64,000 nucleotides of DNA. Source: Saccharospirillum sp. GTDB taxonomy: Bacteria > Pseudomonadota > Gammaproteobacteria > Pseudomonadales > Natronospirillaceae. Below, piece after piece: positions 30,402 through 38,667 of the stretch. The first letter of the stretch is position 1. Every line of letters begins with the position of its first letter. The translations under genes were made by a program, and so were the position numbers. Under the pieces are notes generated by a model. The model did no database searches. It had not been told where the DNA came from and worked only from the letters and a program-made list of their open reading frames with translations. Location: positions 62,001 through 126,000 of the forward strand of contig JAIUML010000002.1 in assembly GCA_022565595.1 (NCBI GenBank), given 5' to 3'.

Positions 30402-31255
30402 CAATTGAATACCACCGTTTTATTGCCGTGAACCAGCACCCTGTCTTCAAGATGCCAGCGCAGCCCCCGGGCGAGAACGGTGCGTTCGCAATCTTTACCC
30501 AAACGTACCATGTCATCGACTCTATCCCGATGCGAAACCCGTATCACATCCTGATCAATGATCGGCCCGGCATCGAGGTCGGCGGTAACGTAGTGACAGG
30601 TCGCACCGATCAACTTGACGCCACGCTCGTGGGCCTGGTGGTAAGGCCTGGCGCCAATAAACGAAGGTAAAAAGCTGTGATGAATATTGATGATGCGATA
30701 AGCATACTGTTGACATAGACCTTCCGGCAGAATTTGCATGTAGCGCGCCAGAACAATGGTATCTGCCTGGTGTTCATCCACCAGCCGCATCACTTCGGCA
30801 AAGTGAGGCGCCTTGTCAGCCGGATCGACCGGCACGTGGAAGAAGGGGATGCCATGCCACTCGACCAGACGACGCAGATCCTCATGATTGGAAATAACAC
30901 AGGGAATGTCGCAATGCAGATCGCCACTGTGCCAGCGGTTAAGAATGTCCGCCAGGCAATGGCTATCCCGGCTGGCCATCAGCACCACTCGCGGTCTGGC
31001 GGCGGTATCGGTAATGCGCCATTCCATATTCAAATCGCTGGCGATGGGTGCAAACACCTCAGACAGCGTCTCGACACCAAAAGGCAAGGAACTGGCCTTG
31101 ATCTCGTTACGCATAAAAAACCACCCCTGTTCGAGGTCAGCGTGATGGTTCGCCTCCAGGATACTGCCATTATACTGGGCCAGAAAACTGCTGACCCGAG
31201 CGACAATACCAACTCGATCCGGGCAAGACATCACCAAACGATAGACACGCTCCAT
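30401..31255 (-). CDS. purU: Formyltetrahydrofolate deformylase PurU
   Basis: 284 aa from ATG 31255 with GGAG seven bases before it. It hydrolyses 10-formyl-THF to THF and formate, balancing one-carbon units. N-terminal ACT domain (RLVMSCPDRVGIVARVSSFLAQYNGSI) and C-terminal formyltransferase-like domain with the catalytic set: Asn/His in RIINIHHSFLPSFIGA and Asp in YVTADLDAGPIIDQD. It is divergent from dksA. A longer form from 31288 is less likely. Confidence 0.94.
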   Translation of the reverse strand: MERVYRLVMSCPDRVGIVARVSSFLAQYNGSILEANHHADLEQGWFFMRNEIKASSLPFGVETLSEVFAPIASDLNMEWRITDTAARPRVVLMASRDSHCLADILNRWHSGDLHCDIPCVISNHEDLRRLVEWHGIPFFHVPVDPADKAPHFAEVMRLVDEHQADTIVLARYMQILPEGLCQQYAYRIINIHHSFLPSFIGARPYHQAHERGVKLIGATCHYVTADLDAGPIIDQDVIRVSHRDRVDDMVRLGKDCERTVLARGLRWHLEDRVLVHGNKTVVFN

Positions 31256-31439
31256 TCTTGGACTCCAAGGGCTTGAATTTGCAGACAAAAAGCTATTTTA
31301 ACCGGGGGGGTGATGATATATGATGTCCCCCCTTTTGACGACAGTGGTCGCAACATCCCCGACAACGGTGCCTTATGGCCCAGTCAGGGCGGCCGAATCC
31401 CCGGTCCGGGGCGACCTTATAGAGTACAGGAATCGCACT

Positions 31440-31847
31440 ATGCTGACTAAAGAACAGCTGTTAGCAGCTCCAGAATCGGAGTACATGAATGAAGCTCAAC
31501 TGGCGTTCTTTCGGAGCTTACTGCAGGAACAGGCAGATGAAGTTCGCGCGTCCCTGAAGGAAGCACGTGAAACCTTGACCAAGTTCGAAAACGAGCCGGA
31601 CGAACTGGACAAAGCCAGCATCGAAGAAGAAAGACGCATGAACTTGCGCTTTCTGGACCGTCAAACCAAGTTGCTGCCCAAAATTGATGACGCCATCAAG
31701 CGCATCGATTCCGGCGATTTTGGGTACTGTGCGGTCACGGGAGAGCCCATTGGCGTTCAGCGCCTGCTGCTGCGTCCCACCGCCACACTCTGTGCTGAAG
31801 AAAAACAACGTCAGGAACGTCAGGAACGCAACTTCCGCGACGCCTGA
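31440..31847 (+). CDS. dksA: DksA/TraR-family transcription factor with incomplete zinc finger
   Basis: 135 aa. DksA binds the RNA polymerase secondary channel and acts with ppGpp. The coiled-coil tip DxxDxA is kept (D54, D57, A59 in PDELDKAS). The zinc finger is degenerate: only C97 and C118 remain of the usual four, the others being T100 (CAVT) and E121 (CAEE). This is the state seen in zinc-independent DksA2 of P. aeruginosa and in alphaproteobacterial DksA. Start ATG 31440 with AGGA 10 bases upstream; an upstream in-frame extension lacks support. It is followed by a strong terminator. Confidence 0.92.
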   Translation: MLTKEQLLAAPESEYMNEAQLAFFRSLLQEQADEVRASLKEARETLTKFENEPDELDKASIEEERRMNLRFLDRQTKLLPKIDDAIKRIDSGDFGYCAVTGEPIGVQRLLLRPTATLCAEEKQRQERQERNFRDA

Positions 31848-31866
31848 GCTCCAATTTCAGCGATAG

Positions 31867-31892
31867 AAAAAAGCGCCTTCTGGCGCTTTTTT
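31867..31892 (+). terminator. Intrinsic terminator after dksA
   Basis: AAAAAAGCGCC (31867-31877), loop TTCT, GGCGCTTTTTT (31882-31892). A GC stem flanked by A- and T-runs, 20 bases after the dksA stop; the A-run means it could also work on the opposite strand. Confidence 0.92.
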
Positions 31893-31989
31893 GCTTTTGC
31901 TGAGCCTGGCAGCATGTACACCAACCGGCAAATTGAGAACAGGAACGGCTTTTGCAGTGTTCGTCTATCGACAACGAACAGGCAAGACC

Positions 31990-32448
31990 ATGACCTTACT
32001 CAGCACCGGCATCGATCGCTATCAGGCCCATCAGACCTTCGCTCATACCGACACCAGCAAGGCCAAAGAGACGGCAGCCACACAGCCTGATGCTTCTCAA
32101 CAAGCCGAACTGGAAGACCAGGTATCGTTCAGTGATCGCATCGCTGTGATCGAATGGCTTGCCGATCAATCGCCAGAGCTTTCAACAGAGCACCCCCTGC
32201 AACCGGCAAACCTTCGCCAACTGACGGACAACCTCCTCCGCTACCAGCTCATCGGATTGCCCGAAGCCGGCAAACTGCTAGGACTCGCTCAGCCGGACCA
32301 GGACATTGAACAACTGCCACTGCCTACTGCCCTACAACAACGGGAAGCGGCCAGCAGCAGCCATTCCGAAAAGCAACAGTATCAGCACCTCCACCGGCTG
32401 GTGGAAACCCTGACAGCGGCCCAGTTACACCAGGAAGCTGTCAATTAA
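31990..32448 (+). CDS. Hypothetical protein, unrecognised
   Basis: 152 aa from ATG 31990, with AGGC ten bases upstream. Hydrophilic, no signal peptide or membrane segment, rich in Gln, Leu, Ala and His. A central part (FSDRIAVIEWLADQSPELSTEHPLQPANLRQLTDNLLRYQLIGLPEAGKLLGLA) looks helical. Not recognised. Its 3' end overlaps that of the convergent PilH-like gene by 24 bases. An in-frame extension back to 31891 falls on the dksA terminator and is rejected. Confidence 0.6.
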   Translation: MTLLSTGIDRYQAHQTFAHTDTSKAKETAATQPDASQQAELEDQVSFSDRIAVIEWLADQSPELSTEHPLQPANLRQLTDNLLRYQLIGLPEAGKLLGLAQPDQDIEQLPLPTALQQREAASSSHSEKQQYQHLHRLVETLTAAQLHQEAVN

Positions 32449-32787
32449 CTGCACCAGTTCGGCTTCTTTAACCGGTTTGGCCAGATAGCCCTTGGCACCC
32501 TGACGCTCGCCCCAGACCTTGTCTGTTGGCTGGTCCTTGGTGGTCACCATGATGATGGGAATGTGGGCCGTTTCCGGGTCGTTACTCAGCTTGCGGGTAG
32601 CCTGAAAGCCATTCAATTCAGGCATGACGACGTCCATCAGGATCAGCTCCGGGTTGTGCTCTTTGGCCTTTGCGATGCCGGATGCGCCATCTTCGGCGAT
32701 CAGCAATTCATGCCCATGTTTTTCCAGCATCTGCTTGTAGAGCGTAATTTGACTCGGTGAATCATCAATAACCAACAACTTTGCCAT
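32425..32787 (-). CDS. PilH-like single-domain response regulator
   Basis: 120 aa, one receiver domain. Phospho-acceptor D52 (ELILMDVVMPELNGFQATRKL), acidic pair DD at 8-9, Thr in IIMVTTKDQ and Lys in YLAKPVKE. The VTTKDQPTDKVWGERQGAKGYLAKPV stretch is close to PilH, the receiver that limits twitching motility through the Pil-Chp pathway. Here it stands alone without pilG, pilI, pilJ or a kinase next to it, so the partner is unknown. Confidence 0.82.
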   Translation of the reverse strand: MAKLLVIDDSPSQITLYKQMLEKHGHELLIAEDGASGIAKAKEHNPELILMDVVMPELNGFQATRKLSNDPETAHIPIIMVTTKDQPTDKVWGERQGAKGYLAKPVKEAELVQLIDSFLV

Positions 32788-33015
32788 TATCCGGGCTCCT
32801 CCTGGCAGGGTGTTAAAGGGGCGCTAGTGTACCTCTATCTGCCCTCCGCATTAAGCATCAGCAGCACTTATTGTTTCAACGAGGCGTCACTCTTACCGAT
32901 CACTATAGGACAAAAGGCGCCAGTTCGAGTTACAAATCAACACGAACGGCACTTAGCGACATTGCTCAACCACTGCTAAATTTTAAAACGGTGTTTACCG
33001 GAGTGTGAGCAAGCC

Positions 33016-33417
33016 ATGATTAAAAAAGAACATATATTGGATTCAGCACGTAAAGTGCTGTCCGAACAAGGCATCAGCAAACTGTCGCTGAGAAAGATCG
33101 CCGCCGAAACTGGCTGTGCAGCGCCGTCCATTTATTACTATTTCCGAAACAAACAGGAAATTGTCGCAAGCCTGTGGGAGGACATTGCCGATGGACTGCT
33201 GACACAACTGAAACAGCGAGACGACAAGGAGGCGGCATACCGCGAATTCTGGCTGTCCAGACCGGATGATTTCAAGCTCTTTATCACCCAGCCGGACTAC
33301 TACCCCTACGTCGTAGACAGCGACGCCTACCATTCTGTGGAAACGATGATGGGGGAACGGTTACCTGGCATGAACGGCCAGTTAATGGACAAGATCTTTC
33401 GTGGGACTCTGCATTGA
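33016..33417 (+). CDS. Short TetR-family regulator
   Basis: 133 aa, short for TetR (about 190-210). The N-terminal helix-turn-helix is complete: DSARKVLSEQGISKLSLRKIAAETGCAAPSIYYYFRNKQEIVASLWEDI (residues ~8-56). After that only ~75 residues remain, so the ligand-binding domain is reduced or truncated. No frameshift that would restore a longer protein is apparent just downstream. A sensing role is doubtful. It is convergent with lipA and the target is unknown. Confidence 0.75.
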   Translation: MIKKEHILDSARKVLSEQGISKLSLRKIAAETGCAAPSIYYYFRNKQEIVASLWEDIADGLLTQLKQRDDKEAAYREFWLSRPDDFKLFITQPDYYPYVVDSDAYHSVETMMGERLPGMNGQLMDKIFRGTLH

Positions 33418-33441
33418 GGCTGCAGCCCCGGTGAATCTGCC

Positions 33442-33462
33442 CCCGGCCAGACAAGGGCCGGG
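33442..33462. terminator. Hairpin between convergent tetR and lipA
   Basis: CCCGGCC (33442-33448), loop of 7, GGCCGGG (33456-33462) in the 69-base gap between the two stop codons. It could act for both directions. No T-run follows. Confidence 0.4.
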
Positions 33463-33486
33463 ATGGCTTGCTGAATGGTTAAAACC

Positions 33487-34479
33487 TTAACCCAGACCCA
33501 CGTTATTCTTCTGCAATACCTGCTCTGCTCGATAGCTCGAACGAACAAAGGCACCCGAAACCACTTCCAGAAAGCCTTTTGCCAAGCCAATATCGCGATA
33601 ACGCTGAAACTCTTCCGGAGTAATGTAACGCTCAACCGGTAAATGGTTGATGGACGGCTGAAGGTATTGACCAAAAGTCAGTATATCGACCTGAGCCGCG
33701 CGCAAGTCATCCATGGCTTCCAGCACTTCCTCTTCGGTTTCACCCAGACCCAGCATGATGGATGTCTTGGTCAAGACATCCGGGCGATAGTGTTTGGCAT
33801 GAGCGAGCACCTCGAGCGTTTGCTCATAACTGGCTCTCGGGTCGCGCACCGGGTGCGTCAGACGACGGACCGTTTCGACGTTTTGCGCAAAGACTTCAAC
33901 ACCCGAATCGACCACCACTTCAACATCGCTGAGCTTGCCCTGAAAGTCTGGTGTCAAGGCCTCAACCGCTGTTTCAGGGTTGACTTCCTTGACCCGACGC
34001 ACCGTTGCGGCATAGTGTCCGGCACCACCGTCAGGAATATCATCCCGGTTCACGGAGGTCAGCACGACGTAATTCAGTTTCATCAATTGCACCGAACGAG
34101 CCGTGTTTTCAGGCTCCTGTTCATCGAGCCACCCTTTGGGGTTGCCGGTATTCACCGCACAAAAACGGCAGGCCCTGGTGCAGACATCACCCATTAGCAT
34201 GATGGTGGCGGTACCGGCGCTCCAGCACTCTCCAATATTTGGGCACATGGCCTCTTCACAGACAGTGCTCAACCGATGCTCATGCACGATGCCCTTGACC
34301 TTTTCATATTCCGGCCCGGTCGACAGCTTGATTCGCAGCCACTCCGGCTTGCGCTCGGTATTACGGCGTGCCTCTTTGTGACGCTTGATGCCGTTCTTGA
34401 TGGCAGTCACACCCTTGTCGTTTACAAACTTGGTGCCACTGTCCACCTGGACGACAGGAATGCGTTCGATATCGGTCAT
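33487..34479 (-). CDS. lipA: Lipoyl synthase LipA
   Basis: 330 aa from ATG 34479. Radical SAM enzyme that inserts two sulfurs into the octanoyl chain on E2 or H proteins. Auxiliary cluster [12 protein letters not shown] and SAM cluster CTRACRFC (CxxxCxxC) are both present, together with the C-terminal RSSYRAEQ serine that ligates the auxiliary cluster. A frame extension to 34524 uses TTG and lacks a ribosome site. It follows lipB on the same strand. Confidence 0.97.
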   Translation of the reverse strand: MTDIERIPVVQVDSGTKFVNDKGVTAIKNGIKRHKEARRNTERKPEWLRIKLSTGPEYEKVKGIVHEHRLSTVCEEAMCPNIGECWSAGTATIMLMGDVCTRACRFCAVNTGNPKGWLDEQEPENTARSVQLMKLNYVVLTSVNRDDIPDGGAGHYAATVRRVKEVNPETAVEALTPDFQGKLSDVEVVVDSGVEVFAQNVETVRRLTHPVRDPRASYEQTLEVLAHAKHYRPDVLTKTSIMLGLGETEEEVLEAMDDLRAAQVDILTFGQYLQPSINHLPVERYITPEEFQRYRDIGLAKGFLEVVSGAFVRSSYRAEQVLQKNNVGLG

Positions 34480-34545
34480 GGGGGCGGGGGCCTCGGTGCT
34501 TGAAAGGGATGCAAATGATAGCAATTTGATAGAAAAGGTGCGAAC

Positions 34546-35190
34546 TCAGTCGACGGTTTGTAGGGTTTTCCACTGAGGCTTCAGCGCGAGTTGCCGGCAA
34601 AATGCCGCCACCCAGCGCTGCTGGACTTCCTGCAGTGGCGGTCTCTGACCAAAATCGGCCAGTTGAACCATTTTCAAGCCTTGATAGCCGCAGGGGTTGA
34701 TGCGCTGAAAAGGCTCCATGTCCATATCAAGGTTCAAGGCGAGGCCATGGTAGCTGCAGCCACGTTTGATGCGCAGGCCTAGTGAGCAGATCTTGTCGTC
34801 GCCGACGTAGACGCCGGGCGCATCGGGGCGGGGCCTGGCGGTGACCGAGTAACTGGCCAACAGGTCGACGACGCTTTGCTCAAGAGCGGTGACCAGCTTG
34901 CGTACATCGGATTTCAGGCGGCGGATGTCGAGCAGGACGTAGGCAACAAACTGTCCCGGGCCGTGATAGGTGACTTGCCCGCCACGATCAACCTGGACGA
35001 CAGGAATAGAACCGGGGTTCAGCAGATGCTCTGCCTTGCCTGCCTGACCCTGGGTAAAGACAGGTGGATGCTCTACCAACCAGATCTGGTCGGGTGAATC
35101 GCTTTCACGTTCGAGACTGTACTGCTGCATGGCTTGCCAGGTCGGCTCGTAGTCGACCCGACCCAGATCGAGTATCTCGACGTCCGTCAT
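34546..35190 (-). CDS. lipB: Octanoyl-[ACP]:protein octanoyltransferase LipB
   Basis: 214 aa. It moves the octanoyl group from ACP to lipoyl domains, the step before LipA. The signature [20 protein letters not shown] is at ~69-88; the catalytic Lys ([15 protein letters not shown]) and Cys ([14 protein letters not shown]) of the LipB dyad are present. The ATG overlaps the ybeD stop by one base, and 66 bases separate it from lipA. Confidence 0.96.
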   Translation of the reverse strand: MTDVEILDLGRVDYEPTWQAMQQYSLERESDSPDQIWLVEHPPVFTQGQAGKAEHLLNPGSIPVVQVDRGGQVTYHGPGQFVAYVLLDIRRLKSDVRKLVTALEQSVVDLLASYSVTARPRPDAPGVYVGDDKICSLGLRIKRGCSYHGLALNLDMDMEPFQRINPCGYQGLKMVQLADFGQRPPLQEVQQRWVAAFCRQLALKPQWKTLQTVD

Positions 35191-35462
35191 TACAGGACCA
35201 TACGGACCCTGGTGTCCGCTTTCAGCAACTCGAACAGTTCCGTCAGATGACTTTCCCGTTCAATGCGCATACGCACCGTCAAGCTCTCAAAACGCCCGTT
35301 ACGGCTGACATTAATAGAGAATGAGGCTTCCGTCAGACGGCCATCAAACTGCACCAGTACGGAATGCACGAACTGGCGAAAGGTCTCATCCGTATCGCCA
35401 ACGACCTTGATCAGGTAGTCGTCGCAGGGAAAAGTAATTTTAGGGGCCTCTGTATCTGTCAT
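35190..35462 (-). CDS. ybeD: UPF0250/DUF493 protein YbeD
   Basis: 90 aa. A small ACT-like fold of unknown function that nearly always lies between the PBP5-type carboxypeptidase gene and lip[21 protein letters not shown] and the [16 protein letters not shown] stretch are family-typical. The start is ATG 35462 (an 18-residue extension at 35516 overlaps dacA and is rejected). It starts 5 bases after the dacA stop. Confidence 0.9.
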   Translation of the reverse strand: MTDTEAPKITFPCDDYLIKVVGDTDETFRQFVHSVLVQFDGRLTEASFSINVSRNGRFESLTVRMRIERESHLTELFELLKADTRVRMVL

Positions 35463-35467
35463 GGAGT

Positions 35468-36643
35468 TCAACTTCCGCCAAACAGACCGTAGAAAAACAG
35501 CAGAATGCTGTCCCAAAGGCGTGACATAAAACCTGAGGGCTGCACTGCTTCCAGCGCCAACAAGGGGCGGCGTACCAATTCCTGGTCACCATCACGCACC
35601 ACCAATTCACCCAGCACCTGGCCAACTTCAATGGGCGCCTTGATGACCGGATCAATGTTCAACACCGTGCGCAGGCTGCGCTCGGCACCCCGCGCTATCG
35701 TCAACTTGAGGTCTTCTTCCAGCCCCAATGCGAGCTCGGTTTCCGTACCACCCCAGACGCGCGCGCTGTACAAGGAAGCCCCGGCATCGTGAACCTGAGC
35801 TGTCTGAAAATAGCGAAAGCCGTAGGTCAGCAGTTTCTGCGTCTCCTGAGAGCGGGCCTCATCCGAGCTCGTTCCCATGACCACCGTAATCAAGCGCATA
35901 CCATCCTGTATCGCAGAGGCAACCAGGCAATAGCCTGCCTCGGAAGTGTGCCCGGTTTTCAGGCCATCCACTGCCGGGTTTCGGCCAAGCAGCGTATTTC
36001 GATTGGCCTGGGTAATATTGTTATAGGTGAAGCTACGCTCAGCATAAAGCGGGTAAAAACGAGCGTTGTCGTAAATGATATGCCGGCTGAGTATCGCCAT
36101 ATCTGCCGCAGACGAATACTGATCAGGATCTGGCAAACCGGTCGAGTTGGTAAAATTGGTGTTGGTCAAACCCATGCGCTCGGCGTACATGTTCATCATC
36201 TGTGCGAACATGTCTTCACTGCCGGCAATATGCTCTGCCATGGCAACCGAAGCATCGTTCCCGGACTGAATGATGATGCCCCGTAGCAAGTCTTCGATAC
36301 TGACGTTACGGCCTTCCTGAATGAACATTCGCGAGCCGCCCGTACGCCAGGCATTGACGCTGATCAGCGATTCATCATCCAGATCCATGCGCCCTTCTAT
36401 GATTTCCCGCTCAGCAATATAGCTGGTCATCAATTTGGTCAGGCTGGCAGGCGGCAAACGCTCATCCGCATTGTGACTGACGAGAATATGGCCGGTTTCA
36501 GCATCCATCATGATATAAGATGAAGCGGCCAACTGGGGGGGTGATGGAATTATGGGTTCAGCCAAAACAGCGGATACTGATAATACGACAGCCGTGGTAA
36601 AACCAACGCGGATGATCGATGACAAACGTTGTAGAGTCAGCAT
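35468..36643 (-). CDS. dacA: D-alanyl-D-alanine carboxypeptidase (PBP5/6 type)
   Basis: 391 aa. It trims the terminal D-Ala from peptidoglycan pentapeptides. Signal peptide ~1-28 (SVSAVLA), active-site SxxK in PPASLTKLMT, SGN in IIQSGNDASVAMAEH, KTG in DGLKTGHTSEAGYC. A beta-rich C-terminal domain and an amphipathic terminal helix (GFMSRLWDSILLFFYGLFGG) that anchors it to the inner membrane. It lies downstream of rlpA with a 222-base gap, so it may have its own promoter there. Confidence 0.95.
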   Translation of the reverse strand: MLTLQRLSSIIRVGFTTAVVLSVSAVLAEPIIPSPPQLAASSYIMMDAETGHILVSHNADERLPPASLTKLMTSYIAEREIIEGRMDLDDESLISVNAWRTGGSRMFIQEGRNVSIEDLLRGIIIQSGNDASVAMAEHIAGSEDMFAQMMNMYAERMGLTNTNFTNSTGLPDPDQYSSAADMAILSRHIIYDNARFYPLYAERSFTYNNITQANRNTLLGRNPAVDGLKTGHTSEAGYCLVASAIQDGMRLITVVMGTSSDEARSQETQKLLTYGFRYFQTAQVHDAGASLYSARVWGGTETELALGLEEDLKLTIARGAERSLRTVLNIDPVIKAPIEVGQVLGELVVRDGDQELVRRPLLALEAVQPSGFMSRLWDSILLFFYGLFGGS

Positions 36644-36865
36644 TTACACACCTGTTTCCTTGATTATATGACAGCCTGGTATTGGCAAGAACCACTCTGG
36701 CTCTGCAGGCAACACAGGGCACAAGCTATCAAACTGCGATTTGGCGGGCCATTGTAGCAGGGCGCTACAAAATATCATCCAGCTTGCCGTTTATATACAT
36801 TCAGTGATGCAGATTTTTTTTAGCACACAGGCTTGGCAAAAAGACAGTCACTTTGGCCCTTGCCA

Positions 36866-37672
36866 CTAGTTGGCAATCACCAACATGGGTTTACCGAGTT
36901 CCTGATCTGTCAAATGCTGCTGCAATTCCAGAGCCCGCTCATAACGCACTGGTCCGACCCGAACCCGATAAAAATCGCCCTGGTCGATCTGAACCCGCTC
37001 GCTGACTTCGTTGCTGACGCGTTGTTGCAGCGTTTCGGCTCCCTGGCGCTGACTGAAAGCACCCAACTGCACGAAGTAAGCGGGTTGATCCAGCTCGGCT
37101 CCCTGCAGCGTTTCAACACGAACACGGGCCGTGCCCTTGTGGACAAAATCCAGCTTTACGGCGGCGGCATAGGACATATCGATAATTCGGCCAGGATGGA
37201 AAGGCCCACGGTCATTGACACGAGCTACTATGCTGATGCCATTTTCCAGGTTGGTGACTCGAACCCAGGTCGGAAGCGGTAAGGACTTATGCGCGGCACT
37301 GATCTCGTACATATCGAACACTTCACCATTGGAAGTGGTGTGGCCGTGGAACTTGGCACCATACCAGGACGCCAGGCCCTCTTCCCGGTAACCAGCAGCG
37401 CTCGCCATGACCTGGTACTGTTGACCATTGACCGTGTAGCTACTGGGGTTGCCATGTCGACTCAGCGGCTCCATTCTCGGTGATACTTCGCGTATCTGAT
37501 CGGCGGTCAGGGTACGAGTCGGCGCCCTGTCCTGATCCATCGAATAACGGCCCGCGTTAGCGACCTGAGGAGTTTGCGTGTCGTGGGCGACGTATTGGCT
37601 CGAACAGGCAGCGAGCCACAAGAGGGTTGAAGACAAACAGAACCATTGAATAAAAGGGCGGGTCAACGTCAT
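36866..37672 (-). CDS. rlpA: RlpA, septal ring lytic transglycosylase lipoprotein
   Basis: 268 aa. Lipobox LWLAACSS with C23 as the lipidated residue, a double-psi beta-barrel (GLASWYGAKFHGHTTSNGEVFDMYEISAAHKSLPLPTWVRVTNLENG ... VNDRGPFHPGRIIDMSYAAA, ~80-175) and a C-terminal SPOR domain (YFVQLGAFSQRQGAETLQQRV ..., ~188-265) that binds denuded glycan at the septum. It cleaves naked glycan strands in P. aeruginosa. Its ATG overlaps the mltB stop (ATGA). Confidence 0.95.
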   Translation of the reverse strand: MTLTRPFIQWFCLSSTLLWLAACSSQYVAHDTQTPQVANAGRYSMDQDRAPTRTLTADQIREVSPRMEPLSRHGNPSSYTVNGQQYQVMASAAGYREEGLASWYGAKFHGHTTSNGEVFDMYEISAAHKSLPLPTWVRVTNLENGISIVARVNDRGPFHPGRIIDMSYAAAVKLDFVHKGTARVRVETLQGAELDQPAYFVQLGAFSQRQGAETLQQRVSNEVSERVQIDQGDFYRVRVGPVRYERALELQQHLTDQELGKPMLVIAN

Positions 37673-38655
37673 CCGGCATTTTCTCGTGCAAGTCTGAGTT
37701 CTTCGGCCAATTGAAACACGGCCATGCTGTATAGAATGGAGCGATTATAGCGGGAAATCACCCAAAAGTTCTGATATCCCAGCCAATATTCCGGGCCATC
37801 ATCGCCGTCCAGTCGCAACGGATGAGCCTGAGCCTGGTCGTCCAGAGCATTTTCTGGCTCCCAGCCGCTGGCCTTCGCATCCGCCAGAGTCTGGTCTCGT
37901 TCCAGGCTGTTCACCTTGAGGTTCTGGTATTCACCATTAACCGTCACGGACGTTGCTACATACTCCCCTGTTTTCCAACCATGCTCAGCCAGATAATTGG
38001 CCACCGAGCCAATGGCATCCGCTGGGTTATTCCAGATATCAATCGTGCCATCGCCGTTGTGGTCGATAGCGTAGGCGTTGTAACTGGTCGGCATGAACTG
38101 TGGGTAACCCATGGCGCCAGCATAGGAGCCGACGACCGACAATGGCTCGAATTCCATGTCGCGCATTATCAGCATGAATTGAACAAACTCACGTTGAAAA
38201 TACTCCGCCCGCCGACCTTCGGTCACGGCCAAAGTAGCCAGGGCATCAAAGGTTCGGTGCTGTCCGAGAAAATTCCCGAAACTGGTTTCGATGCCAATAA
38301 TGGCTGCCACTATTTCAGCTGGAACACCCAGTTCAGTTTCGGCTTTATCCAGCCATTGCTGATGCTTCTCCATAAACGCCAAACCGCTGTTTACCATTTG
38401 CGGTGAAATAAACCTGGGGCGGTATTGACGGAAGGTTTCTGTGCGCTCAGCCGGTTGAGCCAGGTTTTCAACGTTACGCGCAATGTACCGACCATCCTTG
38501 AAGAGCTGTTCGACATAGTCACGCTCGAACTCGTGCTCGGCAACCAGGGTATCAATCAAGTGTTTGGAAAGCGGAAACTCCGTCAGATCCTGAGCGAGTG
38601 CTCCGGCAGCGGTAACGAACAATGATGCACTCAACCAAAGGATTGATTGTCGCAT
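37669..38655 (-). CDS. mltB: Lytic murein transglycosylase B (MltB)
   Basis: 328 aa from ATG 38655 (GGAG five bases upstream). Cleavable signal (SASLFVTAAGALAQ) rather than a lipobox, so a soluble periplasmic form, like SltB1 of Pseudomonas. Catalytic Glu in IIGIETSFGNFLGQHRTFDALATLA; peptidoglycan-contact motif YAGAMGYPQFMPTSYNAYAIDHNGDGTIDIWNN with an EF-hand-like DHNGDGTID. It overlaps the rlpA start. Confidence 0.95.
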   Translation of the reverse strand: MRQSILWLSASLFVTAAGALAQDLTEFPLSKHLIDTLVAEHEFERDYVEQLFKDGRYIARNVENLAQPAERTETFRQYRPRFISPQMVNSGLAFMEKHQQWLDKAETELGVPAEIVAAIIGIETSFGNFLGQHRTFDALATLAVTEGRRAEYFQREFVQFMLIMRDMEFEPLSVVGSYAGAMGYPQFMPTSYNAYAIDHNGDGTIDIWNNPADAIGSVANYLAEHGWKTGEYVATSVTVNGEYQNLKVNSLERDQTLADAKASGWEPENALDDQAQAHPLRLDGDDGPEYWLGYQNFWVISRYNRSILYSMAVFQLAEELRLARENAG

Positions 38656-38667
38656 GGGCACTCCATT

